A DNA stretch of 64,000 nt from the NCBI GenBank assembly GCA_021202635.1, contig JAJQCQ010000079.1, positions 110,607 through 174,606 of the forward strand, written 5' to 3'. Source of the stretch: Lachnospiraceae bacterium (GTDB lineage: Bacteria > Bacillota > Clostridia > Lachnospirales > Lachnospiraceae). Made by a program: the position numbers and the translations under genes. How positions within the stretch are numbered: the stretch's first letter is position 1; every line of letters begins with the position of its first letter. This document shows, piece after piece, positions 35,829-45,292 of the stretch. The notes under the pieces were generated by a model. That model had not been told where the DNA came from and did no database searches. It saw nothing but the letters and a program-made list of their open reading frames with translations.

Positions 35829-37028
35829 TTACTCCGATTCATCCACAGAAACCACTGCACTTTCATCCGTGATCAGCGTTCCCCGGGCCACAGCCACTTT
35901 TTCATACAGGTCTATTGTAACATTATTTTGAAATATTTGAACCCCTTTTTCCTCTAAATTTTCCACGAAATCGGATAAATTCGATTCCAGAATCTGCCTC
36001 GCCTGCTCCTCCGTGTAGCTATATTGCAGGTTTTCGTATTCTTTCGCCGTATATTTGCAAAAATAAACAGGAAGGTAAAAATTATCAGACAACTGCGCCT
36101 GCGTCATTTCTCCCGTGAGATCAAAAAGCGCAAATTCCTTCCACGCACCGGGCAGTGCAAAAGAAACGCCGCCTGCGCGGAACAGATAACGCGTTTTCTC
36201 GCGCCCCGTATAATATTTCAGCGTTGTTTCACAGGCAAGCTCTTCGTAATAGTCTGTCTCTGTTCGCAGAAGAATATCCGCGTCCGCATTTACCTTCTGC
36301 CAGGAGAGGATTTCCCCCTCGTCGCTGTAGATGGGAATCCGGCCAGACACCAGCAGGTCGCCTGCTTCTACCGTGTCACCCGCCGCGACAGCCGCACATC
36401 CCTTTCGGACAAACACAGAGACTACCGTTCCCGCTTTCGCGGCCGCGATGCCGCTCCCGGACGCAGAGACAGCCTTGTCTGTCTGCACATCCGCAGTCCC
36501 CTCCTTCACATAAATGATCAGCCTGGTCCCCTCAAGATTGGCAGACACCCAGGAAAACTGCGTAAAATACATACGAATCTGTTCCGAAAGCTCCTGGGTA
36601 TCTATCTGATTTTTCCACATTCCATGGCTGATCCCCTCATTTTTCAGATATTCGAAAATCACATCATCTGTCTGAGACAGATTTCCCTCAATACGGATAT
36701 TCCAGACGTGGGCCGACAGCCAGGCCATAAACACCGCTGCCGCGAGGGCTCCAAAGACACACGCCCACCGGGAACGGTAGCGGTGTACAAAAAAAGGAAA
36801 GCCATACCGACCGGCAAGCCTGATTCTGGTATGGCTTTTTCTCACAAACGCTTTCAGTCTGAAAAAATCCTTTTTGGAAACAAAAGCCTCACAGGCGCCA
36901 TCCACCGGAAGCAGTCCCCACAGCCGTATCCCATGATAGGCACACAGGTTCAGAAAACGGTCGCACGCTTCCCCACTGATCCGAATCCGGACATACCCGC
37001 ACATAAAATCGAAAAAATGCTGTTCCAT
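35829..37028 (-). CDS. yqfD: Sporulation protein YqfD
   Basis: A 399-residue membrane protein with a single strong hydrophobic segment at about 85-110 (WACVFGALAAAVFMAWLSAHV) after a cytoplasmic N-terminal domain, and a large outside domain. The N-terminal FMCGYVRIRISG and FLNLCAYHGIRLW match the YqfD family, needed for spore formation under sigma-E control in Bacillus. It follows yqfC, as in other spore formers, with GGAGG before its ATG. No sigma-E promoter was recognised. Confidence 0.92.
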   Translation of the reverse strand: MEQHFFDFMCGYVRIRISGEACDRFLNLCAYHGIRLWGLLPVDGACEAFVSKKDFFRLKAFVRKSHTRIRLAGRYGFPFFVHRYRSRWACVFGALAAAVFMAWLSAHVWNIRIEGNLSQTDDVIFEYLKNEGISHGMWKNQIDTQELSEQIRMYFTQFSWVSANLEGTRLIIYVKEGTADVQTDKAVSASGSGIAAAKAGTVVSVFVRKGCAAVAAGDTVEAGDLLVSGRIPIYSDEGEILSWQKVNADADILLRTETDYYEELACETTLKYYTGREKTRYLFRAGGVSFALPGAWKEFALFDLTGEMTQAQLSDNFYLPVYFCKYTAKEYENLQYSYTEEQARQILESNLSDFVENLEEKGVQIFQNNVTIDLYEKVAVARGTLITDESAVVSVDESE

Positions 37029-37072
37029 AGAGCCTCCCGGTATCTTACAGGCACTTCCACTACGTTTTCAGC

Positions 37073-37113
37073 CGAACCACACAGCAGATGCGTGGTCAGG
37101 TTGTGAACAGTAA
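37073..37113. repeat. Palindromic repeat, shared with 24091-24137
   Basis: In the gap between yqfD and yqfC. The stretch GCGTGGTCAGGTTGTGAACAGT at 37091-37111, then AAC, matches the element near recJ (GTGTGGCCGGGTTGTGACCAGT, then CAC). ACCACACAGC upstream of it can pair with GCGTGGT. It is a possible intercistronic hairpin. Its role is unknown. Confidence 0.45.
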
Positions 37114-37138
37114 CACTTCCAAATCTTTATGGGATTTT

Positions 37139-37381
37139 TCAGATGTATTTCACTGCCTCGATCCAGCCGGAAATTTCAATGGCATCTCTGGTGTAGCAGT
37201 CAATCCGCAGGTGCTGACCGCTCACGCAGATCGGATTTCCGGCCGTTGTCAGAGAGACCGCTTCCGCTGTATAAGAACAAATGCCTTTGAAATTCTCTAT
37301 GCAGACGTGCTCCTGCCCTTCCATGCGTACAAGTGCACGTCCCCTGCGGGTATCATCCGGCAGTTGCAGTGCGCGTATCAT
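37139..37381 (-). CDS. yqfC: Sporulation protein YqfC (YabP/YqfC family)
   Basis: About 80 residues from the ATG at 37381. The start is uncertain: an in-frame TTG at 37399, with GGGAAG upstream, would add six residues and better match the length of the family. The pattern GQEHVCIENFKGICSYT, then ICVSGQHLRIDCYTRDAIEISG, is the YabP/YqfC beta-fold. Bacillus YqfC and YqfD are both needed for sporulation. It lies upstream of yqfD, separated by 110 bases that hold a palindromic repeat. Confidence 0.8.
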   Translation of the reverse strand: MIRALQLPDDTRRGRALVRMEGQEHVCIENFKGICSYTAEAVSLTTAGNPICVSGQHLRIDCYTRDAIEISGWIEAVKYI

Positions 37382-37517
37382 GTTTCCCTTTTCCCGCAAA
37401 GCAGCCGCTTCCCATCCGCTTTCCTTATTGCAACTATATGCGCCGCATTTCTTCCATAGAACCGGAACAGGTCTGCAGCTTCCATCAGGCATTCATGCCC
37501 TCACCGATACCAGAGTC

Positions 37518-38360
37518 CTATTTCATTCGAAAATAAATCTGCGTAGAACCGCCGCTCGCCGGACGCTTGTCTGTCTCATAATTTCCAAGTGACATAATAA
37601 ACGGCGTAAACTTGGTAAAGCCGTAATTGCGCACATCAAATTCCGGCATTCGCTTCGAAAGCTGGTCGCCAAGCTTTCCGGAAAACAGCCAGCCGTCCTC
37701 GTCGGAAAATTTTTCAATAATCGCGTTGATTGTCTTACGCACCTGTTTCAGCTCTTTCTCTTTTGAAGAGGAGGATTTTTTTCTCGAAGAGGACGCTTCC
37801 TTTTGCTTTGCAGAGGCGGTTCCCGCCTTTTGCCTTGCGGAAGCGGTTCCCGTCCTGTGTTTCGGCGGTTCCACCGTCTCCTGTTCTTTTTCTTCTTTCT
37901 CTTCCTTCTCTTCTTTTTGCTGATTGGAATAAATCAGGTCCAGATATTTAAACTGGTTGCAGGCAGAGATAAAAGGCTTTGGCGTCTTCTGCTCGCCCAT
38001 GCCGATCACCTGCATCCCGGATTCCCGCAGCCGTGAGGCCAGTCTCGTAAAATCGCTGTCCGAGGAGACCAGGCAGAATCCATCCACATTTCCTGAATAC
38101 AGAATATCCATCGCGTCGATAATGATGGAAGAATCCGTAGCATTTTTCCCAATCGTGTAGCTGTACTGCTGCATTGGGATAATGGAATTCTCCAGGAGCA
38201 CATTCTTCCATGACGCCAGCCGGGGACTCGTCCAGTCGCCGTAAATGCGTTTGTACGTAGCGATCCCGCTGTTTGCGGCCTCATCGAGTATTATTTTTAC
38301 ATACCGGTCTGAAATATTGTCCGCATCAATCAGGATAGCAAATCTTGGTTCACTGTCCAT
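37518..38360 (-). CDS. NYN-domain protein (LabA/DUF88) with C-terminal OST-HTH-like domain
   Basis: A 280-residue protein. The N-terminal NYN domain (about 5-150) is a PIN-like RNase fold with acidic residues Asp12 and Asp14 in LIDADN and the VSSDSDFTRLASRLRE motif. After it comes a Lys/Glu- and Ser-rich linker with repeated KEEKEE and SSRKKSSSS, then an OST-HTH/LOTUS-like winged helix (about 205-280, EKFSDEDGWLFSGKLGDQLSKRMPEF). It is probably an RNA-binding or RNA-cutting protein. Partners are unknown. Confidence 0.85.
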   Translation of the reverse strand: MDSEPRFAILIDADNISDRYVKIILDEAANSGIATYKRIYGDWTSPRLASWKNVLLENSIIPMQQYSYTIGKNATDSSIIIDAMDILYSGNVDGFCLVSSDSDFTRLASRLRESGMQVIGMGEQKTPKPFISACNQFKYLDLIYSNQQKEEKEEKEEKEQETVEPPKHRTGTASARQKAGTASAKQKEASSSRKKSSSSKEKELKQVRKTINAIIEKFSDEDGWLFSGKLGDQLSKRMPEFDVRNYGFTKFTPFIMSLGNYETDKRPASGGSTQIYFRMK

Positions 38361-38390
38361 ATTAAAATCTCTTTTCTATATCATGATTCG

Positions 38391-38471
38391 AACAGGGGAG
38401 TTCTCGCCCTCTGTCCGCTGTGCCAGGCGCAGGCTGCGAAGCCGCTGATTTCCTCTCGCGCCTGTGTGCAT
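38391..38471. repeat. Dispersed structured element, copy D
   Basis: An imperfect palindrome (38391-38415, arms ACAGGGGAG and CCCTCTGT) is followed by a core, 38417-38471. The closing stem is CAGGCGC (38424-38430) with GCGCCTG (38458-38464), seven perfect pairs around a GGC-TGCGAA-GCC hairpin and the unpaired CTGATTTCC. It ends TGTGTGCAT at the ilvA stop codon. The layout is that of copies A-C with different stem bases. Confidence 0.6.
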
Positions 38472-39688
38472 CAAAGAGTAGCCATCCTCTCTTTCGGATC
38501 ATACCCCTGCGCCCTGAGTGCGCCGATAATTCTCTGCTTGTGGTCTGTGCCGAATGCCTCCAGCGTGATCCGCAGCTCTACCGCCGCGTTGCGATTCGTG
38601 CTGACAAACTGATTGTGGTCAAGACGAATCACATTGCCCTGCTGATCCGCGATGATTGAAGCTACCCGCACCAGTTCTCCCGGACGGTCCGGAAGCAGAA
38701 CCGAAATTGTAAAAATCCGGTCTCTCTGGATCAGGCCATGCTGTACCACGGAAGACATGGTGATAATGTCCATATTGCCGCCGCTTAAGATTGATACCAC
38801 CCGCTTGTTCTGAACGTTCAGATGCTTCAGCGCCGCCACGGTCAGAAGACCCGAATTTTCCACAATCATCTTATGGTTTTCTACCATGTCCAAAAAGGCT
38901 ACAATCAGTTCATCGTCACTCACAGTGAGAATATCGTCCAGGTTTTTCTGGATATACGGAAAAATATGGGAACCAGGCGTCTTGACCGCCGTGCCATCCG
39001 CGATCGTATTGACACCCGGAAGCGTCACGATTTCTCCGGCAGCCAGTGAAGCTTTCATGCAGGCAGCACCTTCCGGTTCCACGCCGATCACTTTGATCTT
39101 CGGATTCAGCAATTTCGCCAGCGTCGATACGCCGGTCGCCAGTCCGCCGCCGCCAATCGGCACCAGAATATAATCTACCAGAGGCAAATCCTGGATAATC
39201 TCCATGGCAATCGTCCCCTGTCCGGTCGCGACAGCCAGGTCGTCAAACGGATGAATAAAGGTATAACCATGCTCCTCGGCCAGCTGGTATGCGTACTCGC
39301 AGGCCTCATCGTACACCTCTCCATGCAGAACGACCTCCGCACCGTAGCTTTTTGTACGGTTAATCTTCATCAGCGGGGTGGTTGCCGGCATCACAATCAC
39401 CGCTTTACAGCCAAAAGCCTGTGCCGCATATGCGACGCCCTGCGCGTGATTTCCGGCAGAGGCCGTGATCAGTCCTTTTTCCCTTTCCTCCGGGGTCAGC
39501 GTACTGATTTTATAATAAGAGCCGCGAATTTTGTAGGCTCCTGTCTTCTGCATGTTTTCCGGCTTGAGATAGACACGGTTACCGGTCTGCGCGCTGAAAT
39601 AATCGCTGTAAATCAATTTCGTATCCTGCGTGACACGTTTTACGCATTCGCAGGCCTCATCAAAGCTTTCCAGAGTTAACATTTCCAT
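38471..39688 (-). CDS. ilvA: Threonine ammonia-lyase (threonine dehydratase), ACT domain
   Basis: A 405-residue PLP enzyme that makes 2-oxobutyrate from threonine. PLP lysine is Lys53 in KTGAYKIRG; SAGNHAQG and GGGGLATG bind the cofactor phosphate. A single C-terminal ACT domain (about 330-405) is of the shorter type, as in TdcB-like or mixed catabolic/biosynthetic enzymes. It follows ftsY by 10 bases, and is thus the end of the plsX-acpP-rnc-smc-ftsY unit. No other isoleucine gene is adjacent. Confidence 0.92.
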   Translation of the reverse strand: MEMLTLESFDEACECVKRVTQDTKLIYSDYFSAQTGNRVYLKPENMQKTGAYKIRGSYYKISTLTPEEREKGLITASAGNHAQGVAYAAQAFGCKAVIVMPATTPLMKINRTKSYGAEVVLHGEVYDEACEYAYQLAEEHGYTFIHPFDDLAVATGQGTIAMEIIQDLPLVDYILVPIGGGGLATGVSTLAKLLNPKIKVIGVEPEGAACMKASLAAGEIVTLPGVNTIADGTAVKTPGSHIFPYIQKNLDDILTVSDDELIVAFLDMVENHKMIVENSGLLTVAALKHLNVQNKRVVSILSGGNMDIITMSSVVQHGLIQRDRIFTISVLLPDRPGELVRVASIIADQQGNVIRLDHNQFVSTNRNAAVELRITLEAFGTDHKQRIIGALRAQGYDPKERMATL

Positions 39689-39698
39689 GGTCGCTCAC

Positions 39699-40643
39699 CT
39701 AAACTTCCTTTCCATTATAATCGAACAGGGCATTCACAAAATCGTCCGCATCAAACTTCTGCAGGTCATCGATTTTTTCTCCGACACCAATGTACTTTAC
39801 CGGAATCCCCAGCTCGGAATGAATCGCCACCGCAATCCCTCCCTTTGCCGTGCCGTCCAGCTTAGTGAGAATGATGCCTGTGATATCCGCCGCGGCCTTA
39901 AACTCGCGCGCCTGTGCCAGCGCGTTCTGCCCCGTCGTGCCATCGAGAACGACCAGTGTCTCTTTATAGGCCTCCGGGTACTCCCGTTCCAGAATGCGGT
40001 TTATTTTGCTCAGCTCACTCATCAGATTTTTCTTATTGTGCAGGCGACCCGCTGTATCGCAGATCAATACATCCGCGTCTCTGGCCTTTGCCGCCGCGAT
40101 CGCGTCATAAACGACCGCCCCCGGATCCGATCCCTCCTGCCCGCTGATGACATCGACGCCGGCACGGCTGCCCCACTCAATCAGCTGTTCACCGGCAGCC
40201 GCACGGAACGTATCCGCCGCAGCAAGCACGACCTTCTTGCCCTGGTCCTTCAGCATGCCGGCCAGCTTTCCGATACTGGTTGTCTTGCCAACCCCATTGA
40301 CGCCGATCACCAGAATGACAGACTTCCGGTTCTCAAATTCATAGGCAGTCTCCCCGACATCCATCTCTTCTTTGATGCTGTCAATCAAAAGCTGCTTGCA
40401 TTCCGAAGGCTCTTTGATGTTCCGCTCCTTCACCTTCTCTTTGAGGTCCTCAATGATTGACGTCGTCGCGTTAATTCCCAGATCCCCCATCACAAGGATT
40501 TCTTCGATCTCGTCATAAAAATCATCGTCAATACTGGAAAAGCCTCTGAAAATCGCGTCCATGCCGGAGACGATGTTATCTCTTGTCTTCGACAGTCCCT
40601 CCACCAGCCGCTTAAAAAAACCTTTCTTTTTTTTCTCTTCCAT
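39699..40643 (-). CDS. ftsY: Signal recognition particle receptor FtsY
   Basis: A 314-residue GTPase that docks the SRP-ribosome complex at the membrane. The acidic A domain is short and basic ([18 protein letters not shown]), then the NG domain: [28 protein letters not shown]. It comes after smc in the conserved Firmicutes order. Confidence 0.96.
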   Translation of the reverse strand: MEEKKKKGFFKRLVEGLSKTRDNIVSGMDAIFRGFSSIDDDFYDEIEEILVMGDLGINATTSIIEDLKEKVKERNIKEPSECKQLLIDSIKEEMDVGETAYEFENRKSVILVIGVNGVGKTTSIGKLAGMLKDQGKKVVLAAADTFRAAAGEQLIEWGSRAGVDVISGQEGSDPGAVVYDAIAAAKARDADVLICDTAGRLHNKKNLMSELSKINRILEREYPEAYKETLVVLDGTTGQNALAQAREFKAAADITGIILTKLDGTAKGGIAVAIHSELGIPVKYIGVGEKIDDLQKFDADDFVNALFDYNGKEV

Positions 40644-40668
40644 ATGATTTCCTCACCATCCTGTTTCC

Positions 40669-43600
40669 TTATGAATCAAGTTCATCCTCTATCAGGTTGA
40701 CCGAAACAAGAGCAGAAACTCCCTTCTCCTGCATCGTAATACCGTACAGGCGATCTGCCGCGTTCATCGTACCTCTTCTATGTGTTATGATAATAAATTG
40801 CGTATTCTTTGTCAACCGGTGCAGATAATTTGCGTATCTTTCCACATTGCTCTCATCAAGTGCAGCCTCGATCTCATCCAGCAGACAGAACGGCGACGGT
40901 TTCAGATTCTGGATCGCGAAAAGCAGCGCGATCGCTGTCAGCGATTTTTCCCCGCCGGAGAGCTGCATCATGTTCTGAAGCTTTTTCCCGGGCGGCTGTG
41001 CGATAATGCGGATACCCGCGGTAAGAATATCTTCCTCCTCAACCAGCTCAAGCGAGCCGCGCCCGCCCCCGAAAAGCTGACGAAAGGCCTTGTCAAATTC
41101 TGTCTGGATCCGCGCAAACTGCTCCTGAAACTGTGTCCGCATCCCCGTGTCCAGCTCTTCGATGATTTTCAGCAGCGCGGCCTCCGCCTTCTGCAGATCA
41201 TCGTACTGACCGCTAAGGAACGTATGCCGTTCCGTGAGTTCTTTGTAATCTTCTATCGCATTCACATTCACCGAGCCAAGGGATTTGATATCACCCTTCA
41301 GTTCCGCAATCCTTTTCTTCAGCGGTGGGACCAGGGTACAGGCTTCCTCCCGCAGCTCCGACGCCGAGCTCCAGGTCAGCGCATATTCCTCCCACATATA
41401 ATTGATACGGCTGTCTTTCTGCTCAGTGAGCTTCTCGATCTGTGTCTTCAGCCGAAACGCATCCTTATCCAGCAAACTGATCTGCCCGGAAAGGTCTTCC
41501 CGCGCGGCAAAAAACTGCTTCTGCGTCCGGTTTCGCTCCTCCCGCTTTGCTGTGAGATCTGTGAGTTCTTCCTGCAGAGTCTTCTCTGATTCAGCCGCCG
41601 CAGAAAGTGCCTCCCGGATCACGGCAATCTGTTCTTCCCTGTCCTTCACATTACCGGCCGCGTTCTGCAATTCTTCCTCATATTGCTTCTTTTCCTCCAG
41701 CAGCCGGCTCTTTTCTCCCAGAATCCGATCCAGATTCTGGCGGACAAACTGCTTCTGCTGCTCCAGTTTTGAGAGAAGAAGCTGTGTATTCTGCACTGCG
41801 TCAAGCGCTTCCTGTTCCCCGGTACGTTTTTCTTCGAGCCGCGCCTGATTTTCGCCAACCCGCTCCGTAATCCGCTTTTCCTCTTCTTCCGAAGATTTTA
41901 GCTCCTCACGCTCATTTGCCAGATTTGTGTTGATTTCCCGAAGCTGCAGCTCAATCTGGGAAAACTCTCTTTGCAGCTTCTGATAGGTTTCCGATGTACT
42001 GCTCTGCTTTTCGCTTAACTCATCCAGACGGATTTTTGCCGTGTTCTGGGCCAGATATTCCCTTTGCATCTCCTCATTCAGGCGGACCAGGGTTTCCCGC
42101 AAATGGTTCCGCTCGCTGCGCGTCCGGTCAATATTCGCCTGCAGGCGATCCAGGCAGTCACGGCTTTCCTTCACCCGTTTCTCCAGATCCGCAATCTCTC
42201 TGCGTCTTCCGAGCAGATTACCGGAATTTTTAAACGCACCGCCGGTCATAGAGCCGCCCGGACTTAACAGTTCTCCTTCCAGTGTCACAATGCGAAGCGA
42301 ATGCCGGTATTTTTTTGCCAGTGCGATCGCGTGATCAATCTCATCTACAACCACTGTACGCCCCAACAGAGACTCCACCAGCGGAAGATATTTCTTATCC
42401 GCCTGTGCAAGAGAAGAAGCCAGCCCAAGAACGCCTGTCTCTTTAAGGGCCTGCGGGGTGGAGAAACCGCCGCGGTTCGTCACACCGGAAAGCGGAAGGA
42501 AGGTCGCACGTCCCAGCTTATTCTGTTTCAGGAAGCTGATCTGGCGCTTTGCCGTCTCTTCCGTATCGGTAACAATATTCTGAATACTGCCGCCCAAAGC
42601 GGTCTCAATGGCCGTCTCGTATTCTTTCTCTACCCGGATAATATCCGCCACGACCCCAAGAATGCCCGGCTCCTGTTCCCGGCGCTCCATCACGCGGCGG
42701 ATGCTGTTCCCATATCCGTCATAGCGCTCCGCAATGTTTCTCAGAGATTCCAGCCGCGAGACCTCCCGATGATACTCCATCTGATCGTGCTCCATACTCT
42801 GATTGAATCCGGTCAGTTCACTCTGCGTTTTCTCAAGCGTATCATTTGCAGCATCGCTTTCGTCATTCAGCCTGGCAAGCCTCGCGCAGATCGCATCGTA
42901 TTCCTCCTGCGCTTCCCTGCAGATCGTCTCCTGAGATGCCTCCTCGCTTTTGAGCCGGAGTACCTCCTGCGAAAGCTGTGCCTTGCGCAGAGACGCCTGC
43001 TCTGCCATCGTATCATAGCGCTGTGTCTGTGCCTTTACCGTCGCCCGCTGATTCAAAAGAGTAATCAGTGTGCTTTTGTCCTGTTCAATACCAGCTTCCA
43101 GAGCCGCAATCTCCCTCCGGACCTGATCGAGTGTGGCCTGTCGTGCCTTCTCATCTGTACCGGCCTGCACCACCTGCCTTTTTTGCACTTCCAGTTCTTC
43201 TCTCGCCTCTGTCTCCTGAAGCGCATAGTCTGCGGCCTGCTCTGTCACAGCGCGAATTCTGGCATGCAAATGCTCATCGCTCGCCTCGGCCGTATGGATC
43301 TGCTCCTGCAGCAGCTGGATCTGATTTTCAAACTGTCCCCGGCGAAGCCGGCCTTCCGCCGCTTCGTCACGCTTCTTCTGCAGCAGCGCATCCATACGCT
43401 CCAATTCCTGTTCCGCAGCCTCGTACGCCAGCTTCGCACGGTCGTATTCCGTACGGGCAGCGTCAAGATGCTCCTCTGTCACACGCTGCTTTTCAGAAAG
43501 AGCTTCCAGATCATGCTGAATCTTTTCCGTCTCAAGCAAAAAAAGATTCACATCACAGGTCTTCAATTCCTCTCTTTTTTGCAGGTAAATCTTCGCGGTC

Positions 43601-44229
43601 TCCGCCTGTTTTTGCATCGGCCCCAGCTGTCTGGTCAGCTCCGATAAAATATCGCTGACGCGTGTCAGATTCTGCCGTTCCGCATCCAGCTTTTTGACTG
43701 CAGTCTGTTTCCGGCGTTTGAATTTGACAATACCGGCCGCTTCATCGAAAAGCTCCCGGCGTTCCTCCGGCTTGCCGCTCAGGATTCTTTCAATCTGTCC
43801 CTGCCCGATGATGGAATAGCCTTCCTTACCGATACCTGTATCGTAAAAAAGCTCATTGATGTCTTTCAGCCGCACCTGTGTGCCATTGAGCAGATATTCA
43901 CTCTCTCCCGAACGGTAAACGCGGCGTGTCACCGTTACCTCATCGTAGGATACTGCCAGCTGATGATCCGCATTATCCAGAGTAATAGAGACCGAAGCAA
44001 ATCCAAGCGGCCGTCTTGTCTGGGTGCCGGCGAAAATAACATCCTGCATATTGGTCCCGCGAAGAGATTTCGCGCTCTGCTCGCCGAGAACCCAGCGTAC
44101 CGCATCCGCCACGTTACTCTTTCCGCTGCCATTCGGTCCGACAATTGCCGTGATTCCATTGTGGAACTGAAAGCTGATCTTATTGGCAAATGATTTGAAG
44201 CCCTGCACTTCGATACTCTTCAGATACAT
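40669..44229 (-). CDS. smc: Chromosome segregation protein SMC
   Basis: A 1186-residue ATPase that forms the condensin ring. Walker A is GPNGSGKSN at 31-39, two long coiled coils flank a hinge at about 505-670 (GYGNSIRRVMERR and LLSPGGSMTGGA), and the C-terminal head has LSGGEKSLTAIA and LLDEIEAALDESN. Starts 3 bases after the rnc stop. It is full-length. Confidence 0.97.
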   Translation of the reverse strand: MYLKSIEVQGFKSFANKISFQFHNGITAIVGPNGSGKSNVADAVRWVLGEQSAKSLRGTNMQDVIFAGTQTRRPLGFASVSITLDNADHQLAVSYDEVTVTRRVYRSGESEYLLNGTQVRLKDINELFYDTGIGKEGYSIIGQGQIERILSGKPEERRELFDEAAGIVKFKRRKQTAVKKLDAERQNLTRVSDILSELTRQLGPMQKQAETAKIYLQKREELKTCDVNLFLLETEKIQHDLEALSEKQRVTEEHLDAARTEYDRAKLAYEAAEQELERMDALLQKKRDEAAEGRLRRGQFENQIQLLQEQIHTAEASDEHLHARIRAVTEQAADYALQETEAREELEVQKRQVVQAGTDEKARQATLDQVRREIAALEAGIEQDKSTLITLLNQRATVKAQTQRYDTMAEQASLRKAQLSQEVLRLKSEEASQETICREAQEEYDAICARLARLNDESDAANDTLEKTQSELTGFNQSMEHDQMEYHREVSRLESLRNIAERYDGYGNSIRRVMERREQEPGILGVVADIIRVEKEYETAIETALGGSIQNIVTDTEETAKRQISFLKQNKLGRATFLPLSGVTNRGGFSTPQALKETGVLGLASSLAQADKKYLPLVESLLGRTVVVDEIDHAIALAKKYRHSLRIVTLEGELLSPGGSMTGGAFKNSGNLLGRRREIADLEKRVKESRDCLDRLQANIDRTRSERNHLRETLVRLNEEMQREYLAQNTAKIRLDELSEKQSSTSETYQKLQREFSQIELQLREINTNLANEREELKSSEEEEKRITERVGENQARLEEKRTGEQEALDAVQNTQLLLSKLEQQKQFVRQNLDRILGEKSRLLEEKKQYEEELQNAAGNVKDREEQIAVIREALSAAAESEKTLQEELTDLTAKREERNRTQKQFFAAREDLSGQISLLDKDAFRLKTQIEKLTEQKDSRINYMWEEYALTWSSASELREEACTLVPPLKKRIAELKGDIKSLGSVNVNAIEDYKELTERHTFLSGQYDDLQKAEAALLKIIEELDTGMRTQFQEQFARIQTEFDKAFRQLFGGGRGSLELVEEEDILTAGIRIIAQPPGKKLQNMMQLSGGEKSLTAIALLFAIQNLKPSPFCLLDEIEAALDESNVERYANYLHRLTKNTQFIIITHRRGTMNAADRLYGITMQEKGVSALVSVNLIEDELDS

Positions 44230-44232
44230 CGT

Positions 44233-44937
44233 CTATTCTCTCTCCCCACCAGACATCAAAGCATGGAGAGCCTGATATGCCGCTTCCTGCTCCGCAGCCT
44301 TTTTGGTACTGCCACTTCCGGTACCCGCCACTGTGCCGCCGATCTCCACTTCCACGCGAAAGGTCTTCGCATGATCCGGACCATCCTCCCCTACAATGAT
44401 ATAGCGTATCGTATCGTGTGGACCGTCCCGCTGGACAAGCTCCTGCAATACCGTTTTGCTGTCATAAAACAGCTTCTTATGCTCGATATCCGTCAGAACA
44501 AATTTTTCGATAAAAGTCCGCGCCGGCTCCAGTCCGCCGTCCAGATAAATCGCGCCAATCAGTGCCTCCAGCGCGTCAGAAACAATGGAATTGCGCATGC
44601 GGCCTCCCGTGTGTTCCTCGCCTCTTCCAAGCAAAAGATAGCTGCTTAAGTCAAATTCCTTTGCGCACAAAGCCAGAGTCGGCTCACAGACCAGACTCGC
44701 GCGCAGCTTTGTCAGCTTTCCTTCCTGAAGCTCCGGATAGGAGTGATACAGAAAATCGCTGCTCACTACCTCCAGCACCGCATCGCCCAGGAATTCCAGG
44801 CGTTCATTATCCTGATATCCTTCCGAACGGTGTTCATTCGCAAAAGAGCTGTGTGACAACGCCTGAAAGAGCAGACGGCCATCCTGGAAATGGTATCCGA
44901 TTTTCTTCTCCAGGCTGATCATTTTATGTTCGGACAT
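44233..44937 (-). CDS. rnc: Ribonuclease III
   Basis: A 234-residue double-strand RNA endonuclease. Start at 44937 with AAGGAG 5 bases upstream (the frame to 45048 is not used). The catalytic signature NERLEFLGDAVLE is intact, with DALEALIGAIYLDGG as the second acidic motif and a double-strand RNA-binding domain (about 155-228, AAEQEAAYQAL). Part of the plsX-acpP-rnc-smc-ftsY unit. Confidence 0.96.
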   Translation of the reverse strand: MSEHKMISLEKKIGYHFQDGRLLFQALSHSSFANEHRSEGYQDNERLEFLGDAVLEVVSSDFLYHSYPELQEGKLTKLRASLVCEPTLALCAKEFDLSSYLLLGRGEEHTGGRMRNSIVSDALEALIGAIYLDGGLEPARTFIEKFVLTDIEHKKLFYDSKTVLQELVQRDGPHDTIRYIIVGEDGPDHAKTFRVEVEIGGTVAGTGSGSTKKAAEQEAAYQALHALMSGGERE

Positions 44938-45009
44938 GTTTCTCCTTCTATGGCAGACGATCGCACTTCGGCAAAAAAAGAAGTGCCGCCGGCCATTCAT
45001 CTCTTGGAA

Positions 45010-45033
45010 AGAGGAGGCCTCGCAGCCTCCTCT
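45010..45033. promoter_or_regulatory. Hairpin between acpP and rnc
   Basis: AGAGGAGGC at 45010-45018 pairs perfectly with GCCTCCTCT at 45025-45033 around a six-base loop, 11 bases after the acpP stop. On the minus strand only TTTCC follows, so it is at most a weak attenuator or an RNase III/processing site between acpP and rnc. On the plus strand CCTTCCTTTTTTC follows. Confidence 0.5.
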
Positions 45034-45044
45034 CCTTCCTTTTT

Positions 45045-45275
45045 TCAACCAATTGCCGCCTTGATCGCATCAACCGCGTCCCCAACTGAAACAATCGTCT
45101 CAGCCTTCTCATTCGGGATCTCAATATCAAATTCCTCTTCAATCCCCATGATGATCTGAAATACATCCAGGGAATCTGCTCCCAGATCGTCTACAAACGT
45201 CGTCTCCATCGTAATCTCATCCGCATCAACATTTAATACCTCCGCGATGATCCCCTGTAATTTTTCGAATTCCAT
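45045..45275 (-). CDS. acpP: Acyl carrier protein
   Basis: A 76-residue carrier of fatty-acid intermediates. The phosphopantetheine serine is Ser35 in [11 protein letters not shown]. Start at the ATG at 45275, ten bases from AGGAG; a GTG at 45284 is too near the site. Lies between plsX and rnc. Confidence 0.96.
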   Translation of the reverse strand: MEFEKLQGIIAEVLNVDADEITMETTFVDDLGADSLDVFQIIMGIEEEFDIEIPNEKAETIVSVGDAVDAIKAAIG

Positions 45276-45292
45276 ACCCTGCACTCTCCTTT

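Noticed and set aside
42301..43647. 448-codon plus-strand frame opposite smc
   Set aside because: It lies wholly within the conserved coiled-coil part of SMC, has no ribosome site and gives no recognisable domain.
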